Of a stretch of 64,000 bases of DNA, positions 1-9,347 are shown one piece after another. The notes under the pieces are model-generated. The model saw only the letters and a list, made by a program, of their open reading frames with translations, did not search any database and had not been told where the DNA came from. This stretch comes from Thermoanaerobacterales bacterium UBA4880 (lineage in GTDB: Bacteria > Bacillota > Thermoanaerobacteria > Thermoanaerobacterales > UBA4877), in NCBI GenBank assembly GCA_002399285.1, contig DHDI01000013.1, positions 58,497 to 122,496 of the forward strand, written 5' to 3'. Position numbers and translations under genes: made by a program. Numbering within the stretch: the stretch's first letter is position 1; each line of letters begins with the position of its first letter.

Positions 1-255
1 TTGCACGATTTGTCACGGTCTGAAATTTACTTTTCAGCTAAAGCCCAATTTTCTCCATTCCAATAGCTTCTCCGTCTAAATCCAAGTAGTCCCTTTGTAA
101 AATCAAATTCTTGCCCGCACCGCTGTCTACAGCCTCATTCAGTCGGATTCATACTTACCGACATCCCCCCGGCGTAAGTATTATTTTCCCAGGATCTCTC
201 ATATTGCAAATTTTGATCTGTTGTAGCTGCTAGATCATTGATCAACGTCCGTCTG
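1..255. other. Left edge, no firm gene
   Basis: I see no supported gene here. On the minus strand a 37-codon open stretch (about 155 down to 44) ends with a TAG stop and could be the tail of a decayed gene, but it has no start. Bases 1-22, read on the minus strand, match 33864-33885 at 20 of 22 positions, so a copy of a dispersed intergenic repeat may continue beyond the left edge. Confidence 0.4.
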
Positions 256-441
256 CTAACCGTCATTTTTTTCAATGACAATATACGCCTGGCTCATGGT
301 CATGCTGTCGCCCGCTGCACATGCCGATATAAGCTTGACGTTCCAGCCTTCTTCCAAATACTTGTTCACAACACCCAAGCCGTCGTCTTCTCTTGCACCT
401 ATCATCTTTGCATTGCTGCGGACCCATATGACTTTTTCCAT
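256..441 (-). CDS. Small conserved-looking hypothetical protein (61 aa)
   Basis: I do not recognise this protein. It is a small soluble product without signal peptide or membrane segment, with alternating beta/alpha-like stretches and a C-terminal half ending in 'AYIVIEKND'. The ATG at 441 is preceded on the minus strand by a clear AAGGGGAG ribosome binding site about 8 bases upstream, which makes it more likely to be real than chance. It lies downstream of and in the same direction as the PBP gene, but almost 190 bases separate them. It could be a stand-alone small protein; no function can be inferred. Confidence 0.55.
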   Translation of the reverse strand: MEKVIWVRSNAKMIGAREDDGLGVVNKYLEEGWNVKLISACAAGDSMTMSQAYIVIEKNDG

Positions 442-626
442 TTTAAGTTCTCCCCTTTAAATAACCATTATAAAATTGCTTACTCGTACCTGCTGCTCAG
501 ATGCATTATAACATAAAAAAGTATCTAAAATGAAAGTGTTAAAATAAATTTACCAATTCAAAGTAAAGTACCGCTAGTTCAACTGGTGGCACGATTGGGT
601 TCCATATGTTTTGGATAGTCGGTATT

Positions 627-3029
627 TTAACCGGAATTATCAGGAGGGTTTATATCGGGGTTTTCCGGTTCGACGGGTTGCTCGTCACCCTCTCCCGGGT
701 TTTCGGGTTGGTCAGGTTGGTTGGGGTCTGCGGGAGGCTGAGTTCCCGGACCATGTACTTCGCAGTATCCCGAGGGCATTATATATGCCCCGTCTCTTGT
801 ATTTGCGGAAGTATCCCTGTCCGGAATATTCATAAAGACCTTAGCTTTTACATCCCACGGAGGACAATACTCTGTTGCAAGTTTGCCCGTTGTGACATCC
901 ACATTAGCGACCTGATGTACGGTGCAGTATTCCTTGGGTTCCGTACCCTGAATAAATACGTCGTTTACGGTCCGCGATCCCCTCGGATCCTGCGTGCATA
1001 GGTCGGTGGGAAGTTCTCCCGAGTCTCTGCAGACATTGGCCCATGTCAGACCGCCGGGAACATCAAATTCTTTGGTGGCCAGGCCGTCGTGCACATTTGC
1101 CATAATGTCCTTCCATAATCTTGCGGGATAGTTGCCTCCCGTGACATATCCGCCGCTGGGACTCTTCAGTACTTCATTCTGGTCATATCCCATCCACACC
1201 GCTGCGGAATAATATGGCGTGAATCCGCAAAACCAAGCGTCTTTGTAGTTGCTTGTAGTGCCTGTCTTTCCTGCCACAGGCATATTTGGCAGCTTTGCCG
1301 CGGTTCCCGTACCGCTCGAAACTACGGTGCTCATTAAGCTTGTCATTATATATGATACCTGTTTGCTAACGACCACATGCTTTTCAGGTGCATCTTCCAA
1401 TATTATATTGCCGTCGTTATCCGTGACCTTGGTGTAGGTATGAGGCTCTATATATACTCCGCCGTTGGCCAGTGTTCCGTAGGCTGCGGCCATCTGCAGC
1501 GGAGACACGCCGTGAGTCAGTCCGCCGAGAGCCATAGGCGCTGGGTACTCATCATGCGGGTCTATGTCAAGGCCGAATTTTTGGGCATAGCTTACGGATT
1601 TGTCTACTCCGATATCCATCACGATTTTTGCCGCAGGTATGTTTCTGGAATACTGTATTGCCTCTCTCAGACTTATTCTGCCCCAGTAGTTCTTTTCGTA
1701 ATTGTGTACCAGCCAGTCTCCGCTTGCCTGATGCACCGTAAAGGGCGTATCATCTATTGGAGTTCGCGTGGTATAGCCGTTGTCAATGGCAGGGGTATAG
1801 ACCGTGAGCGGTTTGATGGAAGACCCGGGCTGCCTCTTGGACTGCGTTGCACGGTTGAGCAGCCTTTTGCCTTCGCTGCCTCTGCCGCCCACCAGGCCTT
1901 TGATCTCCCCGGTATGATAGTCTAAGATGACCATGGCTCCCTGCGGCTCAACGTTTCCGTTTTCATCCTCTTTATTTTGCGGGAACAGTTTAGTATTTTC
2001 AAAGGACTTCTCTATATCATCCTGTATATTCATATCCATAGTACTGTATATCTTTAAACCGCCATTGTATACCTTGGCCTCCGCATCCTGTTTTGAATAA
2101 TTGTATTTCTCCATCAGGCCGCTTACTACGTCATTGATCACCTGATCGACGAAATATGCATGGGAATAATCATTTACCCATGAAGCGCTTTTATAGACCA
2201 GCTTTTCGTTTATTGCCTCGCTGTACTCATTCTTTGAAATATAGCCCTGTTTCAGCATTTGATTCAGTACCAGCTCCTGCCTTTCTTTGGCATTCTTTTC
2301 GCTGGCATAGGGTGAATATTTTGATGCGTTTCTCGTTATACCGGCAATGACGGCTGATTCCGCCAGGTCCAGCTGATTGACATGCTTGCCGAAATATACC
2401 AATGAAGCGGCCTCCACGCCGTAGGCGTTTACACCGGGCCCGCTGAGGTAGATCGTATTGAGGTATGCTTCCAATATTTGGTCCTTTGAATAAACATCTT
2501 CCAACTTATATGCAAGATATGCCTCCTGAATTTTCCGTTTAAAGGTCTTTTCAGAACTCAGCATAGTATTCTTTATCAGCTGCTGGGTTATGGTACTGCC
2601 CCCTTGGGAGAGATCTCCGGATTTTATGTCGGCCATGAGGGCGCCGCCTATCCTGACGAAGTCCACACCGTGGTGCTCGCGAAAGCGGGCATCTTCTATG
2701 GCTATAAATGCATTTTTGAGATAGTCGGGCATTTGATTTATGCTTACCCATAGCCGGTTGTGATCGCCGTGCAGGTTGGCTACCTGAACCACGGAATCGG
2801 GATCGTTAGCGGCGGGCGCGTACACGATCGACGATTGGCTTTGGGTCAGCAGCTTATCCGGGTTTAACGGCGGCGCGCTCTTTATCGCGGCCAATGCAAA
2901 GCCGCCCACAGCGCCTGCAGCTATGACAATCACTAACAGAAGAGATATGAGGATCACATATAAAGCGCTATGACGTCGCTTTGGCTCTTCTTTTGAAGCG
3001 CTTCTTTTTCGGTTGTTATCTTCGTTCAT
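627..3029 (-). CDS. Class A penicillin-binding protein (PBP1A type)
   Basis: Bifunctional peptidoglycan synthase that polymerises lipid II (glycosyltransferase) and cross-links stems (transpeptidase) outside the membrane. The 800-residue product has a basic cytoplasmic tail, one membrane anchor at about 21-48, a GT51 domain with the EDxxFxxHxG motif at 112-121, and a transpeptidase domain with SxxK at S403-K406, SRN at 461-463 and KTG at 588-590. The C-terminus (about 755-800) is a proline- and acid-rich tail, common in Firmicutes PBP1s. AGGAGGG stands 8 bases before the ATG. It is divergent from the rubredoxin-like gene, with 168 bases between them. All catalytic motifs look intact. Confidence 0.95.
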   Translation of the reverse strand: MNEDNNRKRSASKEEPKRRHSALYVILISLLLVIVIAAGAVGGFALAAIKSAPPLNPDKLLTQSQSSIVYAPAANDPDSVVQVANLHGDHNRLWVSINQMPDYLKNAFIAIEDARFREHHGVDFVRIGGALMADIKSGDLSQGGSTITQQLIKNTMLSSEKTFKRKIQEAYLAYKLEDVYSKDQILEAYLNTIYLSGPGVNAYGVEAASLVYFGKHVNQLDLAESAVIAGITRNASKYSPYASEKNAKERQELVLNQMLKQGYISKNEYSEAINEKLVYKSASWVNDYSHAYFVDQVINDVVSGLMEKYNYSKQDAEAKVYNGGLKIYSTMDMNIQDDIEKSFENTKLFPQNKEDENGNVEPQGAMVILDYHTGEIKGLVGGRGSEGKRLLNRATQSKRQPGSSIKPLTVYTPAIDNGYTTRTPIDDTPFTVHQASGDWLVHNYEKNYWGRISLREAIQYSRNIPAAKIVMDIGVDKSVSYAQKFGLDIDPHDEYPAPMALGGLTHGVSPLQMAAAYGTLANGGVYIEPHTYTKVTDNDGNIILEDAPEKHVVVSKQVSYIMTSLMSTVVSSGTGTAAKLPNMPVAGKTGTTSNYKDAWFCGFTPYYSAAVWMGYDQNEVLKSPSGGYVTGGNYPARLWKDIMANVHDGLATKEFDVPGGLTWANVCRDSGELPTDLCTQDPRGSRTVNDVFIQGTEPKEYCTVHQVANVDVTTGKLATEYCPPWDVKAKVFMNIPDRDTSANTRDGAYIMPSGYCEVHGPGTQPPADPNQPDQPENPGEGDEQPVEPENPDINPPDNSG

Positions 3030-3197
3030 TATAAATCCCTCCTAACAGGAAACACTTCTGCGTCAATTAATTATAACATATTGTCAACATAATAATAAAC
3101 TAAGGTTTTTTCTATTATATGAAAATTAAAGAAGGATTTTTTAAAGATATGTCGAAAGTAACACTTATAAGAGAATAATTATAAAGGAGGCGTTTGT

Positions 3198-3533
3198 ATG
3201 AGTATGTGGAGATGTTCAGTATGCGGTTTGATCTATGAAGGAGAAGAACCGCCGGAGAAGTGTCCTAAATGCGGGGCAAGCAAGGATAAGTTTGAAAAGG
3301 TGCCCGAGGATAAGGAGACCCTGATCAATAGGTCAAGGTATACCAACGGCCTGCATATGGAGATATACGGCATGTTGACCAAGCTTGAAGATTTGGCTCA
3401 GAAGGGCTTGGACGACGATCTTGATCCCGGCTGCGTAAAGATATTCAAGCAGGAAAAAGAAGAGGCTGAGATACTGCAGAGGATGATAATGGCCGAGCTC
3501 CAGACTCACATGAATAAGAGCAAATGGGGTTAA
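3198..3533 (+). CDS. Rubredoxin-domain protein
   Basis: The first 35 residues form a rubredoxin-like iron site with two CxxC pairs (CSVCG near residues 6-10 and CPKCG near 22-26), as in the C-terminal domain of rubrerythrins. The remaining 75 residues are helical and charged and lack the ExxH motifs of a di-iron rubrerythrin, so this is a rubredoxin head with a helical tail rather than a complete rubrerythrin. A role in electron transfer, for example to peroxide- or oxygen-reducing enzymes, is inferred from the family. The start is ATG 3198 with AAAGGAGG 7 bases upstream. A terminator hairpin follows at 3549. Confidence 0.75.
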   Translation: MSMWRCSVCGLIYEGEEPPEKCPKCGASKDKFEKVPEDKETLINRSRYTNGLHMEIYGMLTKLEDLAQKGLDDDLDPGCVKIFKQEKEEAEILQRMIMAELQTHMNKSKWG

Positions 3534-3548
3534 ACCACAAATAGTACG

Positions 3549-3587
3549 AAATGGGGTGTTCCGCCGATTGCGCGGGACACCCCATTT
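3549..3587. terminator. Bidirectional intrinsic terminator
   Basis: An 11-bp perfect inverted repeat (AAATGGGGTGT and its complement) lies between the convergent rubredoxin-like and TetR genes. The A/T ends of the stem can provide the U-tract in either direction. Confidence 0.75.
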
Positions 3588-3633
3588 TACAGGTGTATGG
3601 CGTATAATAAAAGAATATATGCCCAAGACAAAA

Positions 3634-4185
3634 TCATGCTTTGAAATTCAGCTTAGCACAGTTATCCACTGAGGCGGCCAGTTTATTGATAGTATTTGCC
3701 ACTTCTTCCGCAGTACAGGGCAGGTCTTCTTCCAGCCACCGCAGGATAACATTAACTGCGCCGGATACCTCGTAGGCTGTCACAAGTTTTGCATAGGCCA
3801 TGTTGTTCTCGGTTGATCTGCCGCTTTTGATACCTAAAGTCATTGTCCTCTCGTAAATTTTATCTGCCAGCATCCCATTTTTAATTAGAATGATGAAAGA
3901 CTCTCTACTTTTCTGTACATAGTGCATGAATGAAATAAGACCTTCCAGGGTTTTGCTCTGCGTCTGGGAGAAATTGATAAAGGGCATGTGATTAAGAAAA
4001 TCTGCCTCGATCTCTTTCATAAGCTCGCCGAAGTCGCCGTAGTGGTCATAAAAAGTCGAGCGGTTAACATCTGCATGCGCACACAGTTCCGTTACGGTAA
4101 TCTGTTCAAGAGGTTTATTCTGCAGCAATTCTATGAAGGATGTCTTTATGATAAGCTTGGTTAATTTTACTCTTCTATTTTCCAT
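3634..4185 (-). CDS. TetR-family transcriptional regulator
   Basis: A 183-residue repressor-type regulator. An N-terminal helix-turn-helix at about 25-55 includes the 'ITVTELCAHADVNRSTFY' signature typical of TetR recognition helices. The helical C-terminal region would bind a ligand and dimerise. I chose ATG 4185 because AAAAGG stands 9 bases upstream; a TTG at 4206 is in frame but has no ribosome binding site. The gene is divergent from the oxidoreductase operon that starts at 4524, so it probably represses that operon and itself. A 10-bp palindrome at 4245-4254 in the shared promoter region is a candidate operator. The ligand is unknown. Confidence 0.85.
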   Translation of the reverse strand: MENRRVKLTKLIIKTSFIELLQNKPLEQITVTELCAHADVNRSTFYDHYGDFGELMKEIEADFLNHMPFINFSQTQSKTLEGLISFMHYVQKSRESFIILIKNGMLADKIYERTMTLGIKSGRSTENNMAYAKLVTAYEVSGAVNVILRWLEEDLPCTAEEVANTINKLAASVDNCAKLNFKA

Positions 4186-4523
4186 AAATATTTTCCTTTT
4201 TTCCAACGATAATGACCAATTCGTCGGTTTTACGTTAAATAAATAACAGCTGTTGGTTGACTATTCAATAAATTATTTCTAAACTAATTATAAGCATATG
4301 ATCAAATTATGTCAACGCAGTGTGGAGGGGAAGTATGTTCTTTGATTATGTATGCTACTAGATCGGAAAACGATTGTGTAACCGTAAAAACCAAAGACAG
4401 ACGTTTCGTTTTTATCGCTTGCCAATAACTTCTTTCCCGGGCATTTTATGATCTCAATCTTACCTCGGTCAGGGAGGAAGTTATATATAAATTAAATAAA
4501 TTTTGAAGGGGGTAGAGCAAAAG
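4186..4523. promoter_or_regulatory. Divergent TetR / oxidoreductase control region
   Basis: AT-rich intergenic region between two divergent starts. It holds the perfect palindrome AACAGCTGTT at 4245-4254, flanked by TTGGT-like half sequences on both sides, which could form a TetR operator. A nine-codon reading frame with a GGAGGGG site lies at 4334-4360; I do not consider it a gene. No convincing -35/-10 pair could be assigned. Confidence 0.4.
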
Positions 4524-6170
4524 ATGGACAGAACAGTAACGTTGCGGGTGACGCGCAATGTGGTGGCTTCGATCAACGCCGATGAATGCGTCAACTGCAG
4601 TACATGCAGGGATTACTGTCCGGTAGAGGCGATCTCGGAGAAGCAAAAGGTAATCTGTCATTTGTGCCCGGACTGCACCGAGATCAAACCGATCACGCCG
4701 GACGAAATGATAAAAATGCAGAGCGAGGCATGTACTCTTTCCTGCCCCGTAGGATTGAGCCCTCAGGGTTTCCTCAACCTGCTGCGGGTAGGTAAGGAAC
4801 GGGAAGCTTTTGAGAACATTTGGGATAAAAATCCGCTTCCGGCCGTTTGCGGCTACGTATGTCACCACCCATGTGAGAGCGACTGCAAACGCGGCAAGCT
4901 GGTCGACCGGCCTATGGAGATCAGAGCGATCCAGCGGTTTTTAAGCGAGGAGTATATCGATTATCAGCCGGCCCCGTATCCCGTTCTTCATCAGGAACTC
5001 ATTGCGGTAATAGGCGCCGGTCCGGCAGGGCTGACGGCAGCTCACTGGCTATCACAACGAGGATACAAGGTCACTGTGTTCGAGCAGAATGCCGAACCCG
5101 GCGGCATGATGCTGCGCGGCATTCCCGCATTCCGGCTTAATAAGGAAACTCTTCGGAAGGAGATTGCCCGCCTGGAAAAAGCAGGTATCAATATAGTTTA
5201 CAACACGAAGATCCACGATGCAGAAGAACTTCTGAAAGATTTTGACAAGGTGGTTGTATCTGCTGGTACACAGGTAGGAAAGACATTGCCTATTGAGGGC
5301 TTCCGTACGGAGAAGGTCCATACGGCGGTCAATTTAATGGAACGTGTGAATGCCGGTCAAAAGATCGAGTTGTCCGGAAACGTTGTGGTCATCGGCGGAG
5401 GCAGCGTAGCTACGGATACAGCGCGCACTGCGCTGAGGCTGGGCGCTGATAAGGTAACCATGATATGCCTGGAGAGCGGCACGGAAGTACCTGCCCATGA
5501 CTGGGAGCTTGCAGAAGCCAAAGAAGAGGGGATCGGCCTCATTGAAGGCGTTGCTCCCGTACGCTTTCTTGGAAGCAGTTCCAAGCTGACGGGTGTGGAA
5601 TATGTGCACATAGAGGATTTCAATGCTAAGAACGGCAGTTTCAAGACTCTGAAGGGTACGGAGGAAAGCCTGCCGGCGGACAGCGTTATTATTGCGATAG
5701 GACAAAGGGCCGATAGAGAGTGGCCGAAGAATCCAGACGTCGTCTTAGCGGGCGATATTGCATCAGGAAAATGCTCGGTGGTCGACGCTATGGCATCCGG
5801 CAGGGAAGCCGCGCTGAGGATAGACAATGAGCTTCGCGGCGGTGAATACACCGATTTTACGGTTGAACGCAGTGTTTCACCGGGCAGTCTGGATCACAAG
5901 ATCTATCCAGCCGTACGCAGGAAATTGGATTTCCCGCCGGTAGACAAGCTGCCTGCAGAAAAGCGTAGGGAGACTTTTGACCTTGTGGAGAAGGACATGA
6001 CGGAGGACACGGCCCATACGGAAACTCTGCGCTGTCTGCAGTGTGGCTATCACGAAGTAGATGAAGACAAATGCATCGGCTGCGGCGTGTGCCTGAAGGT
6101 ATGTCCGAAGGGCGATGTGATCTCTATGGTCGCAGTAAGAGACGGAGAGGAGGCTGTGAACAATGGATAA
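4524..6170 (+). CDS. GltD-like NAD(P)-dependent oxidoreductase with ferredoxin ends
   Basis: A 548-residue flavoprotein of the glutamate synthase small-subunit type. In order it has an N-terminal ferredoxin-like cluster (C22, C25, C28, C32), a GltD-type iron-sulfur domain with cysteines near 109-121, an FAD-binding GxGxxG at 164-169, an NAD(P)-binding GxGxxA near 290, and a C-terminal 4Fe-4S motif near 525-535. It should pass electrons between NAD(P)H and iron-sulfur partners. I preferred ATG 4524, 11 bases after AGGGGG, to an upstream TTG at 4503. It overlaps the next flavoprotein gene by 8 bases, so the two are translationally coupled. The true electron acceptor is not visible; glutamate synthase itself is unlikely because no large subunit is present. 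Confidence 0.85.
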   Translation: MDRTVTLRVTRNVVASINADECVNCSTCRDYCPVEAISEKQKVICHLCPDCTEIKPITPDEMIKMQSEACTLSCPVGLSPQGFLNLLRVGKEREAFENIWDKNPLPAVCGYVCHHPCESDCKRGKLVDRPMEIRAIQRFLSEEYIDYQPAPYPVLHQELIAVIGAGPAGLTAAHWLSQRGYKVTVFEQNAEPGGMMLRGIPAFRLNKETLRKEIARLEKAGINIVYNTKIHDAEELLKDFDKVVVSAGTQVGKTLPIEGFRTEKVHTAVNLMERVNAGQKIELSGNVVVIGGGSVATDTARTALRLGADKVTMICLESGTEVPAHDWELAEAKEEGIGLIEGVAPVRFLGSSSKLTGVEYVHIEDFNAKNGSFKTLKGTEESLPADSVIIAIGQRADREWPKNPDVVLAGDIASGKCSVVDAMASGREAALRIDNELRGGEYTDFTVERSVSPGSLDHKIYPAVRRKLDFPPVDKLPAEKRRETFDLVEKDMTEDTAHTETLRCLQCGYHEVDEDKCIGCGVCLKVCPKGDVISMVAVRDGEEAVNNG

Positions 6171-7347
6171 GCGGCAGGTTATTGTGGTAGGAGGGGGCGT
6201 AGGCGGCTCGTCCGCTGCCTTCCACCTGGCTAAGGAAGGTCTCGGCGTGCTGATGCTGGAAAAGGATCAGTTTCCGCGGGACAAACCCTGCGGCGACGGT
6301 ATCTTGGGCATGCTATTTCCTTTGCTGGAGGAGATGGGCATTGCCGATGAAATAAGGGCTAACGGATTCAGAACTACGGGAGCCACCCGCTTCTATACGG
6401 GTGAGGAAGATTATTATAGATCGCCTCCTTCCAAACCGGATGAAATACCGATGTACAGCGTACCGAGATATAAATTTGACGATATCGTAAACAAGGCGGC
6501 CGTGCGGTCGGGTATCGACTACGTTGAGAACTTCGAGGTCACCGATCTGCTCATGTCGCGCGGCAAGGTCAGGGGCGTCCGCGGCATACACAACGGAAAG
6601 ACCGTTGAGATCGAAAGCGATCTGGTCGTGCTGGCCAGTGGTTCGCACTTTATGCCGGAGCGCAGACTCGGCTTTTATGAGGAAGATCCCGACTACGTCT
6701 TCTACGGTCTGCGCGGGTACTTTGATAATATAGGCAATATGGAGGACATAGAGTTCTTCTATCCCGACAATTTCATGCCTACGGGATATATCTGGATCTT
6801 TCCCGTTTCAAAGACCATGGGTAACGTCGGCGTTTTCATCACCGAGACGGCGCTCAAAAAGACCGGCATGACTACGGAGGAATTACTTTGGGATTGGTCA
6901 AAAAACACCAAGTATGGCAGAGAGCGCCTGGGCAATGCGACTCTGGCCGGCAAGCTGAAGGGTTGGAGGCTGCCGACCGGCATGAGACAACCTATCTATG
7001 CAGATGGGGTGATCGCCGTAGGGGATGCGGGCAACATGATCGAAGAGTTCGGCGGCGGCGGTATACCGCAGGCAATGATCGCGGGAACAGTCGCGGCGAA
7101 GATGGCGCGTATGGCTGTGGATGCCAATGATTTCTCCAAGGACTTCCTCAAACAGTACGGTGGTATGATAGATCAGGCTATCGGACCGTTTATGCAGGGA
7201 ATGAAGCTGATGCGCGATTATGGTGCTTCCACGCCGGAGCAGTTACGTGATCTTGTAGAGTATATGAATGCTAATCCGCAGGCGGATACAGCTGCATATC
7301 TTGTTCAAAAGGCAGGCATGCAGGCTGCCGCTGGTTCGAATCAGTAG
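6163..7347 (+). CDS. Geranylgeranyl reductase-family flavoprotein
   Basis: A 394-residue FAD-dependent oxidoreductase. The N-terminal dinucleotide site (GGGVGGSSAAF near 9-19) is followed by the family signature 'PRDKPCGDG' near 38-46. A second FAD motif, 'GDAGNMIEEFGGGGIPQA', near 288-305 is typical of the geranylgeranyl reductase / digeranylgeranylglycerophospholipid reductase group. In this family electrons are used to saturate prenyl chains or similar substrates. The ATG overlaps the upstream stop by 8 bases and has GAGGAGG upstream, so it is the second gene of a two-gene operon. The upstream gene is a plausible electron donor. The bacterial substrate is unknown. Confidence 0.8.
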   Translation: MDKRQVIVVGGGVGGSSAAFHLAKEGLGVLMLEKDQFPRDKPCGDGILGMLFPLLEEMGIADEIRANGFRTTGATRFYTGEEDYYRSPPSKPDEIPMYSVPRYKFDDIVNKAAVRSGIDYVENFEVTDLLMSRGKVRGVRGIHNGKTVEIESDLVVLASGSHFMPERRLGFYEEDPDYVFYGLRGYFDNIGNMEDIEFFYPDNFMPTGYIWIFPVSKTMGNVGVFITETALKKTGMTTEELLWDWSKNTKYGRERLGNATLAGKLKGWRLPTGMRQPIYADGVIAVGDAGNMIEEFGGGGIPQAMIAGTVAAKMARMAVDANDFSKDFLKQYGGMIDQAIGPFMQGMKLMRDYGASTPEQLRDLVEYMNANPQADTAAYLVQKAGMQAAAGSNQ

Positions 7348-7377
7348 GTTTAGGGTTTAAAGATCATGATAAAGGAA

Positions 7378-7413
7378 GGGGATGCAGGCAAATTCTTGTT
7401 TGCCTGCATCCCC
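7378..7413. terminator. Intrinsic terminator
   Basis: A 15-bp perfect stem (GGGGATGCAGGCAAA and its complement) with a 6-base loop is followed by TTTTCTC. It ends the flavoprotein operon and sits just beyond the stop of the convergent blaR1-like gene. Confidence 0.85.
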
Positions 7414-7422
7414 TTTTCTCCG

Positions 7423-9345
7423 TCAGGAAGGATCTTCCTTAAAGGTATCATCATTTTTATCCCATATATAATGGACTGTTACCGTTTTGCCTATGGCGTT
7501 ATTATAAAACTGTGTGTAAAAACCGGACTGTCCGTCCTTTTTAAATTTAACGGAGAAGTCGCTGCTGGCATGGGTGAATGTTTCACCGCTGATGTCCTTC
7601 ACCGACCCGTCCGGCATGATGGTATACAGCCGGTAGATGTTCATGCTGCTCGAACCATACTGTCCTATGGAAAGGTCGGGGTTTTTATCATCGTTATAGT
7701 CGTCAAACAGCAGCTCGAACTTCCCCGGGAAATTTGCCGGTTGACCCTCATTCTCAAATTTAGCCGCGGAGATGAGTTTACCGTAAGAGTCTAAGACCTG
7801 TATCTCATAGTTACCCTGATAATTTTCGCGGTAGATACCGCCTCCGGCGCCGGCATATTTTTCGTTGAAATATTTGCCGCCCGTCATCACGAGCCGTACG
7901 GAGACATTTTTGCCGTCCGAGAGGACGGCCGTGTTCTCTGCCATTACAAAATTGGCCAGGCCGACTGGCTGCTTTTGCTTTTTGTAGTCGCTTAAAAACC
8001 TTTCCTCTGTTTCCGTATAGAGCAAATCAAACTTTTCTGCTGTGGCCGAGCTCTCCCATAAGTCCCTTCCCATGGTGCTGTTTGCCCATTCTCGTGTCCT
8101 GCCGACCGACAATTTACCGTTACCGTCAGTTAAAACGAAATTGACGTAGCCGGCATTTTTGATCAGTGAAAACATCAGTATGGCGTCCCGATCGAAAAAT
8201 GTCTGAGAGCCCTTGTCGGAGAATGAGTTTATTGCCTCCGGCGTCGTATTGTAGGTCACCTCGACTCCATAGGGAGGATCATCCGTAAAGAGCTGAACCT
8301 TCGAGTATTTTAGTATATCGGGGACGGGCAGGCAGGATGCAATATTCATGACCTTGCTGTTGTCTCCGACGTACTGCGTACGGTATTTATACAATTTATC
8401 GGCATAACTGCCTTCATCCGCCGCGGTTATCATGGGATCGGCCGCAAGCCCTATGCCTGCGATCAAAACGGCAATAACTGCGGCTGCCACTATCTTGAAT
8501 GCGGGCCTTTTATAATTCAATACGTTTTTAATTCTGCCTTTGACGTTGCCCTCGCCGAAGGCAAGCGGACTTCCGTTTATGATGCGTCCTCCGGCCGCCA
8601 AGGACAAGAGCGACAGGGAATAGGCCTTTTTGATGTTCCCACCCATCTCCTCCAACACGCGTTCGTCGCAGGAGAGCTCCATATCGCTGCTCATCAGGCA
8701 GAAGGCTGCCCATACCAACGGGTTGAACCAATGGATGCTCAGGACCATAAAGGCAAAGGGCTTTACGATATGGTCGAGCCTGCGGATATGCGTCTGCTCA
8801 TGCCGGATGATATAGGCCCTTTCCTCTATCCGCAGTCCCTCGGGAATAAATATCCGCGGCGCGAAAAGGCCGAGCACGAAGGGCGTTTTCAGGCCGGCTG
8901 CCTCGTAAATATTGTCTCCGGCGCAGCGCGCGCTTTTTAGGCGGTTTTTCAGTATCAGCACTGAAACGACGTTGTAAATAAGCATGGCGGCAATGCCGGC
9001 AAGCCAGACATATGCGCCGATCCGTATATATATCTGCATGGGATCTGCACTCGCAGCCGGAGTCGGAGCGGACACAGGGCTGTTGGCGTAGGAAGCCGCG
9101 GCGGTGATCACGCCCTTGATCTGCGGAACCTGCCGGTATGCAATGTCACGTGGGACCTTGGGCACGAGGCTCACAATGCTTTTGAATGAAAAGGGACACA
9201 GGAGCCGGAAGGCTGCGACGCTCCAGAGGGCATAGGAAAATACCTTCGGCGCTTTTTTCAGCGGCAGCCGGATGAGCATGATACAGAGGATCACATAACT
9301 TGCCTTCGCGTTCATATGTAAAATGTTAAGGAACAAATCCGTCAT
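7423..9345 (-). CDS. BlaR1/MecR1-type M56 membrane metallopeptidase
   Basis: A sensor-protease that, in the BlaR1 family, cleaves the partner BlaI-type repressor after signal detection. The N-terminal half (to about 310) has hydrophobic segments near 15-25, 36-60, 105-132 and 280-300, plus the zinc site HEQTH at 182-186 and a downstream glutamate in 'DMELSCDE'. The outer C-terminal half (about 310-640) has no class D beta-lactamase-like signature (no STxK then KTG), unlike true BlaR1, so the signal is probably not a beta-lactam. ATG 9345 follows AAGGAGGG and starts 2 bases after the BlaI-like stop. No beta-lactamase gene is adjacent. Confidence 0.85.
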   Translation of the reverse strand: MTDLFLNILHMNAKASYVILCIMLIRLPLKKAPKVFSYALWSVAAFRLLCPFSFKSIVSLVPKVPRDIAYRQVPQIKGVITAAASYANSPVSAPTPAASADPMQIYIRIGAYVWLAGIAAMLIYNVVSVLILKNRLKSARCAGDNIYEAAGLKTPFVLGLFAPRIFIPEGLRIEERAYIIRHEQTHIRRLDHIVKPFAFMVLSIHWFNPLVWAAFCLMSSDMELSCDERVLEEMGGNIKKAYSLSLLSLAAGGRIINGSPLAFGEGNVKGRIKNVLNYKRPAFKIVAAAVIAVLIAGIGLAADPMITAADEGSYADKLYKYRTQYVGDNSKVMNIASCLPVPDILKYSKVQLFTDDPPYGVEVTYNTTPEAINSFSDKGSQTFFDRDAILMFSLIKNAGYVNFVLTDGNGKLSVGRTREWANSTMGRDLWESSATAEKFDLLYTETEERFLSDYKKQKQPVGLANFVMAENTAVLSDGKNVSVRLVMTGGKYFNEKYAGAGGGIYRENYQGNYEIQVLDSYGKLISAAKFENEGQPANFPGKFELLFDDYNDDKNPDLSIGQYGSSSMNIYRLYTIMPDGSVKDISGETFTHASSDFSVKFKKDGQSGFYTQFYNNAIGKTVTVHYIWDKNDDTFKEDPS

Positions 9346-9347
9346 GC

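Noticed and set aside
4334..4360. Nine-codon frame with GGAGGGG upstream in the TetR intergenic region
   Set aside because: Too short, spacing of only 4 bases, no sign of attenuation; likely chance in an AT-rich gap.
7423..8400. SxxK-like SYGK in the outer part of the BlaR1-type protein
   Set aside because: The surrounding residues do not resemble a serine beta-lactamase active site and no KTG follows.
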